A stretch of 64,000 nt of DNA, from NCBI RefSeq assembly GCF_014217545.1, contig NZ_CP043178.1, positions 1,488,001 to 1,552,000 on the forward strand, given 5' to 3'. The notes below the pieces were generated by a model, which saw only the letters and a list, made by a program, of their open reading frames with translations, made no database searches and had not been told where the DNA came from. A program made the translations under genes and the position numbers. This stretch comes from Pseudarthrobacter sp. NBSH8 (GTDB lineage: Bacteria > Actinomycetota > Actinomycetes > Actinomycetales > Micrococcaceae). This document shows positions 13,793-23,305 of the stretch, in pieces; position 1 is the stretch's first letter; each line of letters begins with the position of its first letter.

Positions 13793-14070
13793 CCACGTTA
13801 ACCACCCAACCCACAAAACACACCCAACCAGAACCACAAACCCGTCCCGGGAACCCCGCAGAAACTGTGCGGGCGGCCGCTGGGAGTGTGAACATTCCCA
13901 CGACGGTGGCCTGTAGACGGATCCATGTCATCTGTCGGTGGGCTCTCGCCTAGAATTGACTGAGATGTACGGACTTCGAAGCGCTTGATTTCGGGTTGCG
14001 TAGGATAACGAAACACGGAACGAGCGGCTGCGATTGCGCCAGTGGTCGGCTCATAACAGGAGGAATCCCC
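13793..14070 (+). promoter_or_regulatory. Leader and promoter region of the repeat/TPR gene with a possible seven-codon uORF
   Basis: About 280 bases between the rrn terminator and the repeat gene. A TAGAAT box at 13951-13956 lies eight bases before an ATG at 13965 that opens a seven-codon frame (MYGLRSA, stop ending at 13988). The main gene starts 82 bases later behind an AGGAGG ribosome binding site at about 14058. I see no terminator between them, so the short frame and the gene probably share a transcript. Confidence 0.4.
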
Positions 14071-15951
14071 ATGGCTGAGCACAACGGCGGCAACCGCGGC
14101 GGTAACGACCGCGGTCCTTTCCGCGGCAACAACAATTCCGGCGGCGATCCGCGTGGATTCCGTTCCCGGGAAGACCGTAACTCCGAGGCTCCGAAGCGTG
14201 CGCCTGGTTCCGGTGAGCGTAAGCCCTTTAGTGGTGGCGGGGAGCGTAAGCCGTACGGCGACCGCGACAACAAGTCCTTTGGCGATCGTCCCCGTCGTGA
14301 GGGTGACGGTGAGCGTCGTACCTTCGGCGGTGGTGAGCGTAAGCCGTTCAGTGGTGGCGGGGAGCGTAAGCCGTACGGCGACCGCGACAACAAGTCCTTT
14401 GGCGATCGTCCCCGTCGTGAGGGTGACGGTGAGCGTCGTACCTTCGGCGGTGGTGAGCGTAAGCCGTTCAGTGGTGGCGGGGAGCGTAAGCCGTACGGCG
14501 ACCGCGACAACAAGTCCTTCGGTGATCGTCCCCGTCGTGAGGGTGACGGTGAGCGTCGTACCTTCGGTGGCGGGGAGCGTAAGCCGTACGGCGACCGCGA
14601 CAACAAGTCCTTCGGTGATCGTCCCCGTCGTGAGGGTGACGGTGAGCGTCGTACCTTCGGCGGTGGTGAGCGTAAGCCGTTCAGTGGTGGCGGGGACCGT
14701 AAGCCGTACGGCGACCGCGACAACAAGTCCTTCGGTGATCGTCCCCGTCGTGAGGGTGACGGTGAGCGTCGTACCTTCGGTGGCGGGGAGCGTAAGCCGT
14801 ACGGCGACCGTCAGGACCGTGCCCCACGCAGCTTCGACCGTGGAGACTCCGGCCCCCGCCAGTTTGGCGGGGAACGTGCCGACGACCGCCCGGTCCGTGT
14901 ACCCAACGCGCGTGATCTTCGCAGCGCCAACCGCCCGGACCGCGAGCGTTCGCCGGAAATCGATGAGGATGTCACGGGCAAGGAGCTCGACCGCGCTACG
15001 CAGCACCAGATCAAGACCCTTGAGGACAAGAGCGCCGAGTGGGTGGCCCGCCACCTGGTAATGGCCGGACGCCTGATCGACGAAGAGCCCGAGCTGGCCT
15101 TCCAGCACGCCCTCGCCGCGAGCCGGCGTGGTGGCCGCCTGGCTGCCGTCCGTGAAGCCGTCGGACTTACCGCTTACGCGGCAGGACACTACGGCGAAGC
15201 ACTGCGCGAGTTCCGGACCTACCGCCGCATCAGCGGTTCGAACGTCCACCTGCCCGTGATGGCAGACTGCGAACGCGGACTGGGCCGGCCTGACCGCGCC
15301 CTCGACGTGGTGCGGTCCGAGGAAGCCAACGATCTGGACGCGCCCGGCAAAGTCGAGCTGGCCATCGTTGCGGCCGGGGCACGGTCTGACCTCGTCCAGT
15401 TGGACGCTGCCGTGGCGGAACTTGAAATTGCCCAGTTGGACATAAACCGTGCGTTCTCCTACAGCCCAAGGCTCTTCCGGGCCTACGCAAACGCCCTGGC
15501 CGCCGTCGGCCGCGAAGATGAGGCGGCAAAATGGCAGAGGCAGGCCGTCGTGGCTGAAAATGCCTTGGGTATTGGTGCCGATGAGGAACCGGACATCGTG
15601 GACCTGGGCTGGGACGAGGAAGAGGAAGCCCGCGAGGAAGCTCAGCGCCGGCACCTGCTGGAGCGCGCTGCCGCAGGTCCCGAGGCCAGTGACTCCACGC
15701 TTGCTGCCCGTTCCGAGGTAGCCGCGGACAAGACTGTCGTTGAGACCGCCGGCGTGGATGAAGCCATCGACGACGTGGAATCGGATTTTTTCGAGTCCGA
15801 TGACGCCGAGTCTGACGAGGATTCCGTCGAAGCAGACGAGCTGGAAGCCGGTGACGCCGAGCAGGATGAAGAAGAGCGCGACGCCGAGCCCACCGACATA
15901 GACAACAGCACCAACGGCAGCGATGCCCACTCTGAAGGACGGGATAACTAG
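14071..15951 (+). CDS. TPR-domain protein with an Arg/Gly/Asp-rich 40-residue tandem repeat
   Basis: A 626-residue protein without an assigned function. Residues 48-247 are tandem repeats of a 40-residue unit rich in R, G, D, K and E, each containing GERKPFSGG, DRDNKSFGDRPRREGDG and ERRTFGG. Residues about 285-510 are helical and match tetratricopeptide-like repeat proteins (LIDEEPELAFQHALAASRRGGR, YAAGHYGEALREFRTYRR). The last 110 residues are strongly acidic. Position before the HAD phosphatase and tlyA equals that of M. tuberculosis Rv1691, a TPR protein as far as I recall; the basic repeat part would be an addition. RGG-like composition and rrn proximity suggest RNA or ribosome binding, which is inference. 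Start follows AGGAGG. Confidence 0.8.
   Translation: MAEHNGGNRGGNDRGPFRGNNNSGGDPRGFRSREDRNSEAPKRAPGSGERKPFSGGGERKPYGDRDNKSFGDRPRREGDGERRTFGGGERKPFSGGGERKPYGDRDNKSFGDRPRREGDGERRTFGGGERKPFSGGGERKPYGDRDNKSFGDRPRREGDGERRTFGGGERKPYGDRDNKSFGDRPRREGDGERRTFGGGERKPFSGGGDRKPYGDRDNKSFGDRPRREGDGERRTFGGGERKPYGDRQDRAPRSFDRGDSGPRQFGGERADDRPVRVPNARDLRSANRPDRERSPEIDEDVTGKELDRATQHQIKTLEDKSAEWVARHLVMAGRLIDEEPELAFQHALAASRRGGRLAAVREAVGLTAYAAGHYGEALREFRTYRRISGSNVHLPVMADCERGLGRPDRALDVVRSEEANDLDAPGKVELAIVAAGARSDLVQLDAAVAELEIAQLDINRAFSYSPRLFRAYANALAAVGREDEAAKWQRQAVVAENALGIGADEEPDIVDLGWDEEEEAREEAQRRHLLERAAAGPEASDSTLAARSEVAADKTVVETAGVDEAIDDVESDFFESDDAESDEDSVEADELEAGDAEQDEEERDAEPTDIDNSTNGSDAHSEGRDN
14212..14811 (+). repeat. 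120-bp in-frame coding tandem repeat (about five units)
   Basis: Three full 120-bp units (14212, 14332, 14452), one shortened 93-bp unit at 14572 that lacks the first nine codons, one full unit at 14665 and a partial unit to 14811. Units differ at only a few bases (for example GGCGGT versus GGTGGC near the junctions; GAG to GAC in unit five). Near identity implies recent expansion or homogenisation, so copy number probably varies between strains. Confidence 0.95.
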
Positions 15952-15956
15952 CCGCT

Positions 15957-16946
15957 ATGACTGAAGTTCCACTGATTTCCCTGTTCGACGCCCTTTTGGC
16001 GGACCTGGACGGCGTGGTCTACGCCGGACAGCACGCCATCCCCGGCGCCGTGGACTCGCTACGGCAACTGGAGGGTTTGGGCATTGGCCTCGGCTATGTC
16101 ACCAACAATGCTTCCCGCACTCCGGCGCAGGTAGCGGCGCATCTTCGTGAACTGGGTGCGCCGGCCGACGACGAACAGGTGGTCAGTTCCTCGCAAGCCG
16201 CGGCAGAGCTCCTGGCATCGCTCGTCGCCCCCGGCGCGCGGGTGCTGATCACCGGCAGCCCCGCTCTGGCACAGGAAATCGAGCTCGTGGGACTGACTCC
16301 TGTCTACAGCCAGGATGAGAATCCGGTCGCCGTGGTCCAGGGATTCAATCCCGGGATCGGCTGGAAGGATCTGGCCGAGGCATCGTTCGTCGTGTCGGCC
16401 GGAGCCCTGTGGATCGCTACCAACACCGATATGTCCATCCCGCAGGCTCGCGGCATGGCCCCGGGAAACGGCACGCTGGTGGCAGCAGTAGCCGCCGCTA
16501 CCGGACAGACTCCGAGGGTTGCCGGCAAGCCGGAGGCTCCGCTGTTCCACGCCGCCGCCAAACGGCTCGCGGCTGACCGCCCCCTGGTGGTGGGCGACCG
16601 CCTGGACACGGACATCCTCGGCGGCAACAACGCCGGGTTTGCCACGGTGGCGGTGCTGACCGGCGTCGACACCACGGCCAGCATCCTGGCCGCACGTACG
16701 GCCGAGCGTCCGGACTACATCATCAATTCCCTTAGCGACCTTCACCGTCCCTACCCGGCCGTGGACCACACTGACGGCACACACCGCTGCGGGGCGTCCG
16801 CCGCGCGGGTCAGCGGTGACACCATCCAGATCAGCGGCAGCGAGGGTGACCTGGATTCGTGGCGGGCTGCCTGCGCCGCGTGGTGGACTGCGGTCCCTGA
16901 CGCGGCCCGGGCCACCGAGCCCAAACTCGAGTGGCGCAATCATTAG
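15957..16946 (+). CDS. HAD-superfamily class IIA phosphatase (NagD-like)
   Basis: A 329-residue haloacid-dehalogenase phosphatase. Motif I is DLDGVVY with the nucleophile and acid pair D16 and D18; motif II is TNNASRTP; the motif III lysine lies in GKPEAPLFHAA and motif IV is VGDRLDTDILGGNNAG. The IIA cap lies between motifs II and III. The M. tuberculosis gene in this position (Rv1692) is a D-glycerol 3-phosphate phosphatase involved in glycerophospholipid recycling, so a similar role is plausible but substrate is inferred. It begins five bases after the repeat gene, probably in the same operon. Confidence 0.88.
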   Translation: MTEVPLISLFDALLADLDGVVYAGQHAIPGAVDSLRQLEGLGIGLGYVTNNASRTPAQVAAHLRELGAPADDEQVVSSSQAAAELLASLVAPGARVLITGSPALAQEIELVGLTPVYSQDENPVAVVQGFNPGIGWKDLAEASFVVSAGALWIATNTDMSIPQARGMAPGNGTLVAAVAAATGQTPRVAGKPEAPLFHAAAKRLAADRPLVVGDRLDTDILGGNNAGFATVAVLTGVDTTASILAARTAERPDYIINSLSDLHRPYPAVDHTDGTHRCGASAARVSGDTIQISGSEGDLDSWRAACAAWWTAVPDAARATEPKLEWRNH

Positions 16947-16949
16947 ACT
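16944..16949 (+). promoter_or_regulatory. -10 box (TAGACT) overlapping a stop codon
   Basis: TAGACT ends six bases before the ATG at 16956 and its first three bases are the stop codon of the phosphatase gene. It would start a leaderless transcript for the small gene and tlyA. Confidence 0.45.
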
Positions 16950-16955
16950 GGTCCG

Positions 16956-17186
16956 ATGACTGAGCTGAACGAAGTGCACCATCCGGAAGCAGCCCAGCCA
17001 ACCCCGGAATGGCCGGACACGGCTGCGCCGGCAACCACCGATCCGTCCATTGCGGCCCTTGTGGCCGCGCTGGACGGCGTCCAGGTGCTGCCTGTATCCG
17101 AGCACGAAGCCGTTTACAGCGACCTCCACGATGCCCTGCTGCATGCGTTGAACGAAGAGGCCCCAAACGGCGAAGGAGAAGCTTGA
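16956..17186 (+). CDS. Small conserved hypothetical protein between the phosphatase and tlyA
   Basis: A 76-residue protein with a Pro/Ala/Thr-rich N-terminal half and a helical second half (IAALVAALDGVQVLPVSEHEAVYSDLHDALLHALNEE). No catalytic motif or membrane segment is visible. It occupies the position of M. tuberculosis Rv1693, also a tiny uncharacterised protein, so it is a real conserved gene rather than noise. It ends two bases before the tlyA ATG, and the tlyA ribosome binding site AAGGAG lies inside its last codons, which suggests coupled translation. Confidence 0.7.
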   Translation: MTELNEVHHPEAAQPTPEWPDTAAPATTDPSIAALVAALDGVQVLPVSEHEAVYSDLHDALLHALNEEAPNGEGEA

Positions 17187-17188
17187 GC

Positions 17189-18001
17189 ATGGCACGACTT
17201 GACCAGGCGCTAGTCGCCCGCGGCCTGGCCAGGTCCCGGACCCACGCAGCATCGTTGATTGCCGAGCGCAAGGTGAGCTCGGCCGGCCAGATCCTCTCCA
17301 AGGCATCCCTGCAGGTCGACGACGGCAAGGACCTTTCGGTCGAGCACACGGAAGCGGACAGCTACGTCAGCCGGGCCGGGCACAAGCTGGCAGGCGCTTT
17401 GGACGTATTCCCGGAGGTCACCGTTGCGGGCAAACGGTGCCTCGACGCCGGGGCCTCCACCGGCGGTTTCACCGAGGTGCTCCTGCGGCGCGGCGCGGCA
17501 CACGTGGTGGCGGTCGACGTCGGCCATGACCAGCTGGTCCCCCAGCTCCGCGCCGATGACCGGGTAGCCGTGCACGAGGGCCTCAACGTGCGGTACATGG
17601 CGCCTGCGGACATCGGCGGACAAGCCGAACTCACGGTGGCCGACCTCTCTTTCATCTCCCTGACCCTGGTGGTCCTGCCTCTGGCGCTGTGCACGCAGCC
17701 GGGCGGTGACCTGGTGCTGATGGTGAAGCCCCAGTTCGAGATCGGCAAGGACCGGCTGGGCCGCACCGGCGTGGTCACCTCCGAGCGCGAACGCCGGATG
17801 GCGGTGGAAAAAGTTGCCAATGCAGCGCTCGACGCCGGACTGGACTTATGCGGCTTAGCGGCCAGTCCGCTGCCGGGCCAGGACGGAAACGTCGAATACT
17901 TCCTGTGGATAAAGCGCAGGATGACCCAAGAACTGCCTAAGATCGAAGAGCGCCTCGCAGCCATTGACGGATTGCTTGGCGGAATCTGGCCGAACCACTA
18001 G
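17189..18001 (+). CDS. tlyA: TlyA: 16S/23S rRNA (cytidine-2'-O)-methyltransferase
   Basis: A 270-residue protein with an S4 RNA-binding domain (residues 1-60, ARLDQALVARGLARSRTHAASLI) and an FtsJ-type methyltransferase domain with the SAM motif CLDAGASTGGFTEVLL and the catalytic K-D-K-E set (including VADLSFISL and VMVKPQFE). Family members methylate 2'-OH groups in helix 44 of 16S and helix 69 of 23S rRNA, which sensitises ribosomes to capreomycin and viomycin. Neighbours nadK and recN follow as in mycobacteria. ATG at 17189 was chosen; TTG at 17183 is closer to the AAGGAG and remains possible. Confidence 0.93.
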   Translation: MARLDQALVARGLARSRTHAASLIAERKVSSAGQILSKASLQVDDGKDLSVEHTEADSYVSRAGHKLAGALDVFPEVTVAGKRCLDAGASTGGFTEVLLRRGAAHVVAVDVGHDQLVPQLRADDRVAVHEGLNVRYMAPADIGGQAELTVADLSFISLTLVVLPLALCTQPGGDLVLMVKPQFEIGKDRLGRTGVVTSERERRMAVEKVANAALDAGLDLCGLAASPLPGQDGNVEYFLWIKRRMTQELPKIEERLAAIDGLLGGIWPNH

Positions 18002-18014
18002 AAAGCGGAACCCG

Positions 18015-19040
18015 ATGAGCAGGCGAGTACTTGTCCTTGCCCACACTGGCCGCGAGGAATCACTGAAGGCCGCCTGGGAAGCCTGCGCCCAACTGCATGA
18101 CTCCGGCATTGTTCCCGTCATGCAGGAGTCTGAGCTGCGTGACATGGAAAGATTCTTCGGGCAGCTCACCCAGCCGGTGGAGATCCTGCACGACCGCGTA
18201 CAGTTGCCGGACGTTGAGCTTGTCATGGTCCTGGGCGGTGACGGCACCATCCTGCGCGCCGCAGAGCTGGTGCGCGAGGTGGACGTTCCCTTGCTGGGCG
18301 TCAACCTTGGCCACGTCGGCTTCCTGGCCGAGAGCGAGCGGGCGGACCTGGCCCAAACGGTGGAATGGATTGCCCGCCGCGACTACACGGTGGAAGAACG
18401 CATGACCATCGACGTCCAGGTCTGGATCCGCGGCCAGAAAATCTGGCACACCTGGGCCCTGAATGAGGCCGCGATTGAAAAAGGCAACCGCGAACGCATG
18501 ATCGAAGTGGTGACCGAAGTGGACGAGCGTCCGCTGACTTCCTTCGGCTGCGACGGTGTGGTGGTGGCCACCCCCACAGGATCCACCGCGTACGCGTTCT
18601 CTGCTGGCGGGCCCGTCGTCTGGCCGGAGGTGGAGGCCCTGGTGATTGTTCCCATCAGCGCCCACGCGCTCTTCGCCAAACCGCTGGTGGTATCGCCTCG
18701 GTCCCGCCTGGCCGTGGAAGTCCTCACCCGCACCGGTGCCCAGGGCGTGCTCTGGTGTGATGGCCGGCGTTCCGTGGATTTGCCGCCCGGCGCCCGCATT
18801 GAAGTGACCAAGTCCGCCACGCCGGTGCGGCTGGCCAGGACGCACCAGACGCCCTTTTCAGCGCGGCTGGTCCGCAAATTTGAACTTCCCATCCATGGCT
18901 GGCGCGGGCCCGTGCCGCAGTCGGAGACCATCCACACCGGACCCATCCCGATCGTCCGGACGCCGCGGCCCAGGCCGCCGCTCCAGCTTGCCTCCGGCGG
19001 CCAGCCGGAGGACGAAACCGATCCCGCGACCGCAAAGTGA
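18015..19040 (+). CDS. nadK: NAD kinase
   Basis: A 341-residue ATP (or polyphosphate) dependent NAD kinase producing NADP. The GGDGT motif lies near residue 74, followed by NLGHVGFLAE, the NE-containing segment ALNEAAIEKG and the glycine-rich TPTGSTAYAFSAGGP. The C-terminal 40 residues are a Pro/Gly-rich tail not needed for the fold. Start MSRRVLVLAHTGRE at 18015 fits the family N-terminus and follows GAAAG; tlyA ends 13 bases upstream. Order tlyA-nadK-recN is conserved in actinobacteria. Confidence 0.95.
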   Translation: MSRRVLVLAHTGREESLKAAWEACAQLHDSGIVPVMQESELRDMERFFGQLTQPVEILHDRVQLPDVELVMVLGGDGTILRAAELVREVDVPLLGVNLGHVGFLAESERADLAQTVEWIARRDYTVEERMTIDVQVWIRGQKIWHTWALNEAAIEKGNRERMIEVVTEVDERPLTSFGCDGVVVATPTGSTAYAFSAGGPVVWPEVEALVIVPISAHALFAKPLVVSPRSRLAVEVLTRTGAQGVLWCDGRRSVDLPPGARIEVTKSATPVRLARTHQTPFSARLVRKFELPIHGWRGPVPQSETIHTGPIPIVRTPRPRPPLQLASGGQPEDETDPATAK

Positions 19041-19043
19041 ACC

Positions 19044-20783
19044 ATGCTTGAAGAACTGAGAATCCGCGATCTGGGCGTCATCACCGACGCCACGCTGCCG
19101 CTGGGCCCCGGGCTGAGCGTCGTTACCGGCGAAACCGGTGCCGGCAAAACGATGGTGGTCACCGCCGTCGGCCTCCTGCTCGGGGCGAGATCCGATGCCG
19201 GGGCGGTCCGGAGCGGCGCGAAGAGCGCCACTGCGGAGGCTGTCCTCAAGCTCGACGCCGGGCATCCGGCGATTGCCCGGGCCGTGGAAGCGGGTGCCGA
19301 CGTGGAGGAGTTCGACGGCGGCGCCGAGCTCATCCTTGCGCGTCGCCTCGGTGCCGACGGGCGCAGCCGGGCCTTCCTGGGCGGGCGGGCAGCCCCTGTG
19401 GGCGTCCTCGCAGAGATCGGAGAAACCCTCGTGGTGGTCCACGGCCAGTCGGACCAGATCAGGCTGAAAGGCGCGGCGGCCCAGCGCGGCGCGCTGGACA
19501 AATTTGCCGGCGATGCGCTGGCGGGCCCACTGACCTCCTACCAGTCGCTGTACAGCCATTGGAAGGCCAGCCAGGCGGAGCTGGAAACCCTGCGCAGCGC
19601 CGCCCGCGACAGGCTCCGCGAAGCCGAATCGCTGGAAGTGGCCCTAGCCGAAATCAGCACCGTGGATCCGCAGCCGGGGGAGGACGAGTCACTCAAAGCT
19701 GAGGCCGTGAAACTGGCCAACGTCGAAGAGCTCAGGATTGCCGCGAACACGGCTCACCAGGCGCTCATCGCGGAGGACTACGGTGACTCAGGTGATGCCA
19801 CCACCCTCGTGGACGTGGCGAAAAGAACCCTGGAGCACGTGGCCGAGCACGACGCCGAGCTGGGGTCCGCCGCAACGCGGTTGGCCGAAGTGGGCTTTCT
19901 CCTCAACGACATCGCTACGGAGCTGGCCAGCTACCAGGCCGGCCTGGACTCGGAGGGCCCCGAACGCCTGGCCGAGATCGAGGACCGGCGGTCCGTACTG
20001 GCCACTTTGGTCCGCAAGTATGCCCCCAGCATCGACGAAGTCCTGGTGTGGGCGGAAAATGCCCGGGTCCGTTTCGACGAGCTGCAGGACGACTCCACCA
20101 GGATTGAAGCCCTGGATGCCGACGTGGTCCGGACCGAAGCGGAACTGCAGAAGCAGGCAGCCGCCGTCAGCAAAATCCGGGCCAATGCCGCCAAGGACCT
20201 GTCCGGCAGGGTCAGCGCGGAGCTGAAGGCACTCGCCATGGCCGACGCCACGCTGGTCATCACCCGTGAGGCGGCCGCTCAGTTGACACCGCATGGAGCG
20301 GATGAGATTACGTTCCTGCTCCAGCCGCACGCCGGAGCCCCGGCCCGTCCGCTGGGCAAGGGCGCCTCCGGCGGCGAACTGTCCCGCGTGATGCTGGCCA
20401 TCGAAGTGGTGCTGGCCGCAGTGGATCCGGTGCCCACATTTGTGTTCGATGAGGTGGACGCCGGCGTCGGCGGGCGCGCCGCCGTCGAAATTGGACGCCG
20501 GCTGGCCATGCTGGCACAGCACGTACAGGTCCTGGTGGTCACGCACCTGCCGCAGGTGGCAGCCTTTGCGGACCAGCACATCACCGTCACCAAGACATCC
20601 GTCAGAGGGTCCGACGGCGGCACCGCCACCGGGTTCACGTCCAGTGATGTTCGCCTCCTTGACGGCCCGGAGCGGGTGCGGGAGCTCGCCCGGATGCTGG
20701 CTGGCCAGGAGGATTCAGAATCGGCCCAGGCCCACGCCCAGGAGCTGCTGGACGACGCAAAACTGCTGCCGCAGCGGGCCTGA
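19044..20783 (+). CDS. recN: DNA repair protein RecN
   Basis: A 579-residue SMC-like ATPase of double-strand-break repair. Walker A GETGAGKT lies near residue 29, a central coiled coil covers about residues 160-390, the ABC signature is [13 protein letters not shown] and Walker B is [13 protein letters not shown] near 465, followed by [12 protein letters not shown]. Length and order match bacterial RecN. The ATG is three bases after the nadK stop. I see no LexA-type box upstream; expression is probably from the tlyA-nadK operon. Confidence 0.96.
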   Translation: MLEELRIRDLGVITDATLPLGPGLSVVTGETGAGKTMVVTAVGLLLGARSDAGAVRSGAKSATAEAVLKLDAGHPAIARAVEAGADVEEFDGGAELILARRLGADGRSRAFLGGRAAPVGVLAEIGETLVVVHGQSDQIRLKGAAAQRGALDKFAGDALAGPLTSYQSLYSHWKASQAELETLRSAARDRLREAESLEVALAEISTVDPQPGEDESLKAEAVKLANVEELRIAANTAHQALIAEDYGDSGDATTLVDVAKRTLEHVAEHDAELGSAATRLAEVGFLLNDIATELASYQAGLDSEGPERLAEIEDRRSVLATLVRKYAPSIDEVLVWAENARVRFDELQDDSTRIEALDADVVRTEAELQKQAAAVSKIRANAAKDLSGRVSAELKALAMADATLVITREAAAQLTPHGADEITFLLQPHAGAPARPLGKGASGGELSRVMLAIEVVLAAVDPVPTFVFDEVDAGVGGRAAVEIGRRLAMLAQHVQVLVVTHLPQVAAFADQHITVTKTSVRGSDGGTATGFTSSDVRLLDGPERVRELARMLAGQEDSESAQAHAQELLDDAKLLPQRA

Positions 20784-20875
20784 CGGCGGATGCCCCTTGC
20801 TCGGAGGGCGCCTCGCCCTGCACACTGGATCATTTGGGGAGACAGTTCCTGATCGGGGAAAGGCTCAATTGATGA

Positions 20876-20881
20876 TAGGCT
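20876..20881 (+). promoter_or_regulatory. -10 box (TAGGCT) before pyrG
   Basis: TAGGCT ends eight bases before the GTG at 20890, matching the leaderless pattern seen elsewhere in this window. If active it makes the upstream in-frame ATG at 20872 unusable, since that codon lies before the transcription start. Confidence 0.45.
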
Positions 20882-20889
20882 CGAATTCC

Positions 20890-22617
20890 GTGGTGCAGCG
20901 ATCAAATTCCCGTGTAAATTCCCGGTTCCCGGGCTCGTCCAAGACGACCAAACACATCTTCGTAACCGGTGGTGTGGCGTCCTCGCTCGGTAAGGGACTG
21001 ACGGCTTCGAGCCTCGGTCACCTCCTGCGGGCACGCGGCCTGTCTGTAACTATGCAGAAGCTTGATCCCTATCTGAACGTGGATCCTGGCACGATGAACC
21101 CCTTTCAGCACGGCGAGGTCTTCGTCACTGACGATGGCGCCGAAACGGACCTGGACATCGGGCACTACGAGCGGTTCCTCGACGAAAACCTCGAGGGCTC
21201 AGCCAACGTGACCACCGGCCAGGTCTACTCCACGGTGATCGCCAAGGAACGCCGCGGCGAATACCTCGGCGATACCGTCCAGGTCATCCCGCACATTACC
21301 GATGAGATCAAGCGGCGGATGCGGCTTCCGTCCGAAGGCAAAAACGCGCCGGATGTCATCATCACCGAAATCGGCGGCACCGTGGGCGACATCGAGTCGC
21401 AGCCCTTCCTCGAGTCGGCCCGCCAGGTCCGCCAGGACATCGGCCGCGGCAACGTCTTCTTCGTCCACGTCTCCCTGGTGCCCTACATCGGACCCTCACA
21501 GGAACTGAAGACCAAACCGACGCAGCACTCCGTGGCGGCCCTGCGCTCCATCGGCATCCAGCCCGAGGCAATCGTGATCCGCTCGGACCGCGAAGTCCCC
21601 GAACCCATGCGCGCCAAGATCGGCCGCATGTGCGACGTCGATATCGAGGCCGTCATCGGATGCCCGGATGCCCCCAGCATCTACGACATCCCCAAGACCC
21701 TGCACACGCAGGGACTTGACTCTTACATCGTCCGTGCCCTGGACCTGCCGTTCAAGGACGTTGACTGGACCAGCTGGGACAGGCTGCTCGAAGCAGTCCA
21801 CAACCCCAAGCACCACGTCGAAATCGCGCTGGTGGGCAAGTACATCGACCTGCCGGACGCCTACCTGTCCGTGACCGAGGCCCTGCGTGCCGGCGGCTTC
21901 GCCAACGACACCAAGGTCAAGATCCGCTGGGTACCGTCGGATGAGTGCGAAACCCATGAAGGCGCCGTGGCGTCCCTGGACGGCGTGGACGCCATCTGCG
22001 TTCCCGGTGGCTTCGGCATCCGCGGCCTCGAAGGCAAGCTGGGCGCCCTGAAGTACGCCCGCGAAACCAAGCTGCCGGTCCTGGGCCTGTGCCTGGGCCT
22101 GCAGTGCATGGTGATCGAATACGCACGCAACGTGGTGGGCCTGGAAGGCGCTTCCTCGAGCGAGTTCGAACCGGATTCTAAATACCCAGTGATTGCCACC
22201 ATGGAAGAGCAGTTGGACATCGTGGACGGCAAGGGCGATCTTGGCGGTACCATGCGCCTGGGTCTGTACGAAGCCAAGCTCGACGACGGCTCGGTCATCG
22301 CAGAGACCTACGGCAAGACCACGGTCAGCGAACGGCACCGGCACCGCTACGAGGTCAACAACAAGTACCGCGACCAGATCGCCGCCGAGGGCTTGGTGTT
22401 CTCCGGAACGTCGCCGGACGGCAAGCTCGTGGAATTCGTTGAGCTGCCCCGCGAGGTCCACCCGTTCTACGTGGCAACACAGGCGCACCCCGAACTGAGC
22501 TCACGGCCCACGCGGCCGCACCCGCTCTTCGCCGGGCTCGTCAAGGCCGCCCTGGACCACCAGAACGCACAGGACGCGCCGGCAGCCAAGCCGTTGCGTA
22601 CGGTTGCCGCGAAATAG
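20890..22617 (+). CDS. pyrG: CTP synthase
   Basis: A 575-residue enzyme that aminates UTP to CTP with ATP and glutamine. The N-terminal synthetase domain starts [16 protein letters not shown] and contains [15 protein letters not shown] and the HYERF segment. The C-terminal class I glutamine amidotransferase domain has the nucleophile Cys401 in GLCLGLQC and the downstream HPELSS. Length is normal. Two starts are possible: GTG 20890 (chosen for its -10 box) or ATG 20872. In mycobacteria two genes separate recN from pyrG; here there are only about 100 bases. Confidence 0.97.
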   Translation: MVQRSNSRVNSRFPGSSKTTKHIFVTGGVASSLGKGLTASSLGHLLRARGLSVTMQKLDPYLNVDPGTMNPFQHGEVFVTDDGAETDLDIGHYERFLDENLEGSANVTTGQVYSTVIAKERRGEYLGDTVQVIPHITDEIKRRMRLPSEGKNAPDVIITEIGGTVGDIESQPFLESARQVRQDIGRGNVFFVHVSLVPYIGPSQELKTKPTQHSVAALRSIGIQPEAIVIRSDREVPEPMRAKIGRMCDVDIEAVIGCPDAPSIYDIPKTLHTQGLDSYIVRALDLPFKDVDWTSWDRLLEAVHNPKHHVEIALVGKYIDLPDAYLSVTEALRAGGFANDTKVKIRWVPSDECETHEGAVASLDGVDAICVPGGFGIRGLEGKLGALKYARETKLPVLGLCLGLQCMVIEYARNVVGLEGASSSEFEPDSKYPVIATMEEQLDIVDGKGDLGGTMRLGLYEAKLDDGSVIAETYGKTTVSERHRHRYEVNNKYRDQIAAEGLVFSGTSPDGKLVEFVELPREVHPFYVATQAHPELSSRPTRPHPLFAGLVKAALDHQNAQDAPAAKPLRTVAAK

Positions 22618-22642
22618 AACCTAATAAGTAGAGGACGGCGCG

Positions 22643-23305
22643 ATGCCCGGCACACCTGAAACCCCCCAAGCTGCACGGCAGGTTTCGGATGCACCGAGCC
22701 CGCGCCGTCTTTTGTCTACGGAGAAGGTCTATAAAGGCCGGATCTGGGATGTGGTCAGCGACAGCTTCCAGCTGAGCGAGACGGGGGAGTCCCTGACCCG
22801 CGACTACATCGACCATCCTGGCGCCGTGGCCGTCCTGCCCATGAACGACGCCGGTGAGGTTCTGCTGATCAGGCAGTACCGGCACCCCGTGGGCATGGAC
22901 CTTTGGGAAATTCCTGCCGGCCTTCTGGACGTGGAAGGCGAGGATTTTGTGGCGGGGGCTGCCCGCGAACTCGCCGAGGAGGCGGACCTCGCGGCCGGCG
23001 AATGGAATGTCCTGGTGGACTTCTTCAATTCGCCAGGCTCCTCCAGCGAGGCCATCCGCATCTATCTCGCCCGCGGCCTCACCGAGGTGCCTCACCACGA
23101 ACGCCATGAGCGGACCGATGAGGAAGCCGAGATTGAGTTCCACTGGATCGCTTTGGACGACGCCGTGGCCTCGGTGCTGGAAGGCAGGCTGCACAACCCG
23201 TCCGCCGTCGTCGGAATCCTGGCAGTCGCCGCGGCGAAGGCTGACGGCTTTGGCGGGCTGCGTCCCGCGGATGCACCCTGGCCTGCGCACCCCAGCCAGC
23301 GTTGA
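22643..23305 (+). CDS. NUDIX hydrolase, ADP-ribose pyrophosphatase type
   Basis: A 220-residue NUDIX protein. The Nudix box begins at about residue 93 ([10 protein letters not shown], then [11 protein letters not shown]), with the REL-EE core intact. The upstream segment [15 protein letters not shown] and the downstream [18 protein letters not shown] are typical of ADP-ribose pyrophosphatases. It fills the place of Rv1700 between pyrG and xerD. Its TGA overlaps the xerD ATG by one base, so the two genes are translationally coupled. Confidence 0.9.
   Translation: MPGTPETPQAARQVSDAPSPRRLLSTEKVYKGRIWDVVSDSFQLSETGESLTRDYIDHPGAVAVLPMNDAGEVLLIRQYRHPVGMDLWEIPAGLLDVEGEDFVAGAARELAEEADLAAGEWNVLVDFFNSPGSSSEAIRIYLARGLTEVPHHERHERTDEEAEIEFHWIALDDAVASVLEGRLHNPSAVVGILAVAAAKADGFGGLRPADAPWPAHPSQR

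Noticed and set aside
14212..14811. Possible CRISPR-like array
   Set aside because: The units are 120 bp, contiguous, coding and in frame, without spacers or cas genes.
13798..15930. A 710-codon open frame antisense to the repeat/TPR gene, and other long frames within the repeats
   Set aside because: The 120-bp GC-rich repeat keeps several frames open at once. The plus-strand frame has the ribosome binding site, TPR homology and operon context; the antisense product is a low-complexity Thr/Val repeat with no start signal.
18383..19501. A 372-codon minus-strand frame across nadK and recN
   Set aside because: Covers the conserved parts of two genes; composition typical of a shadow frame.
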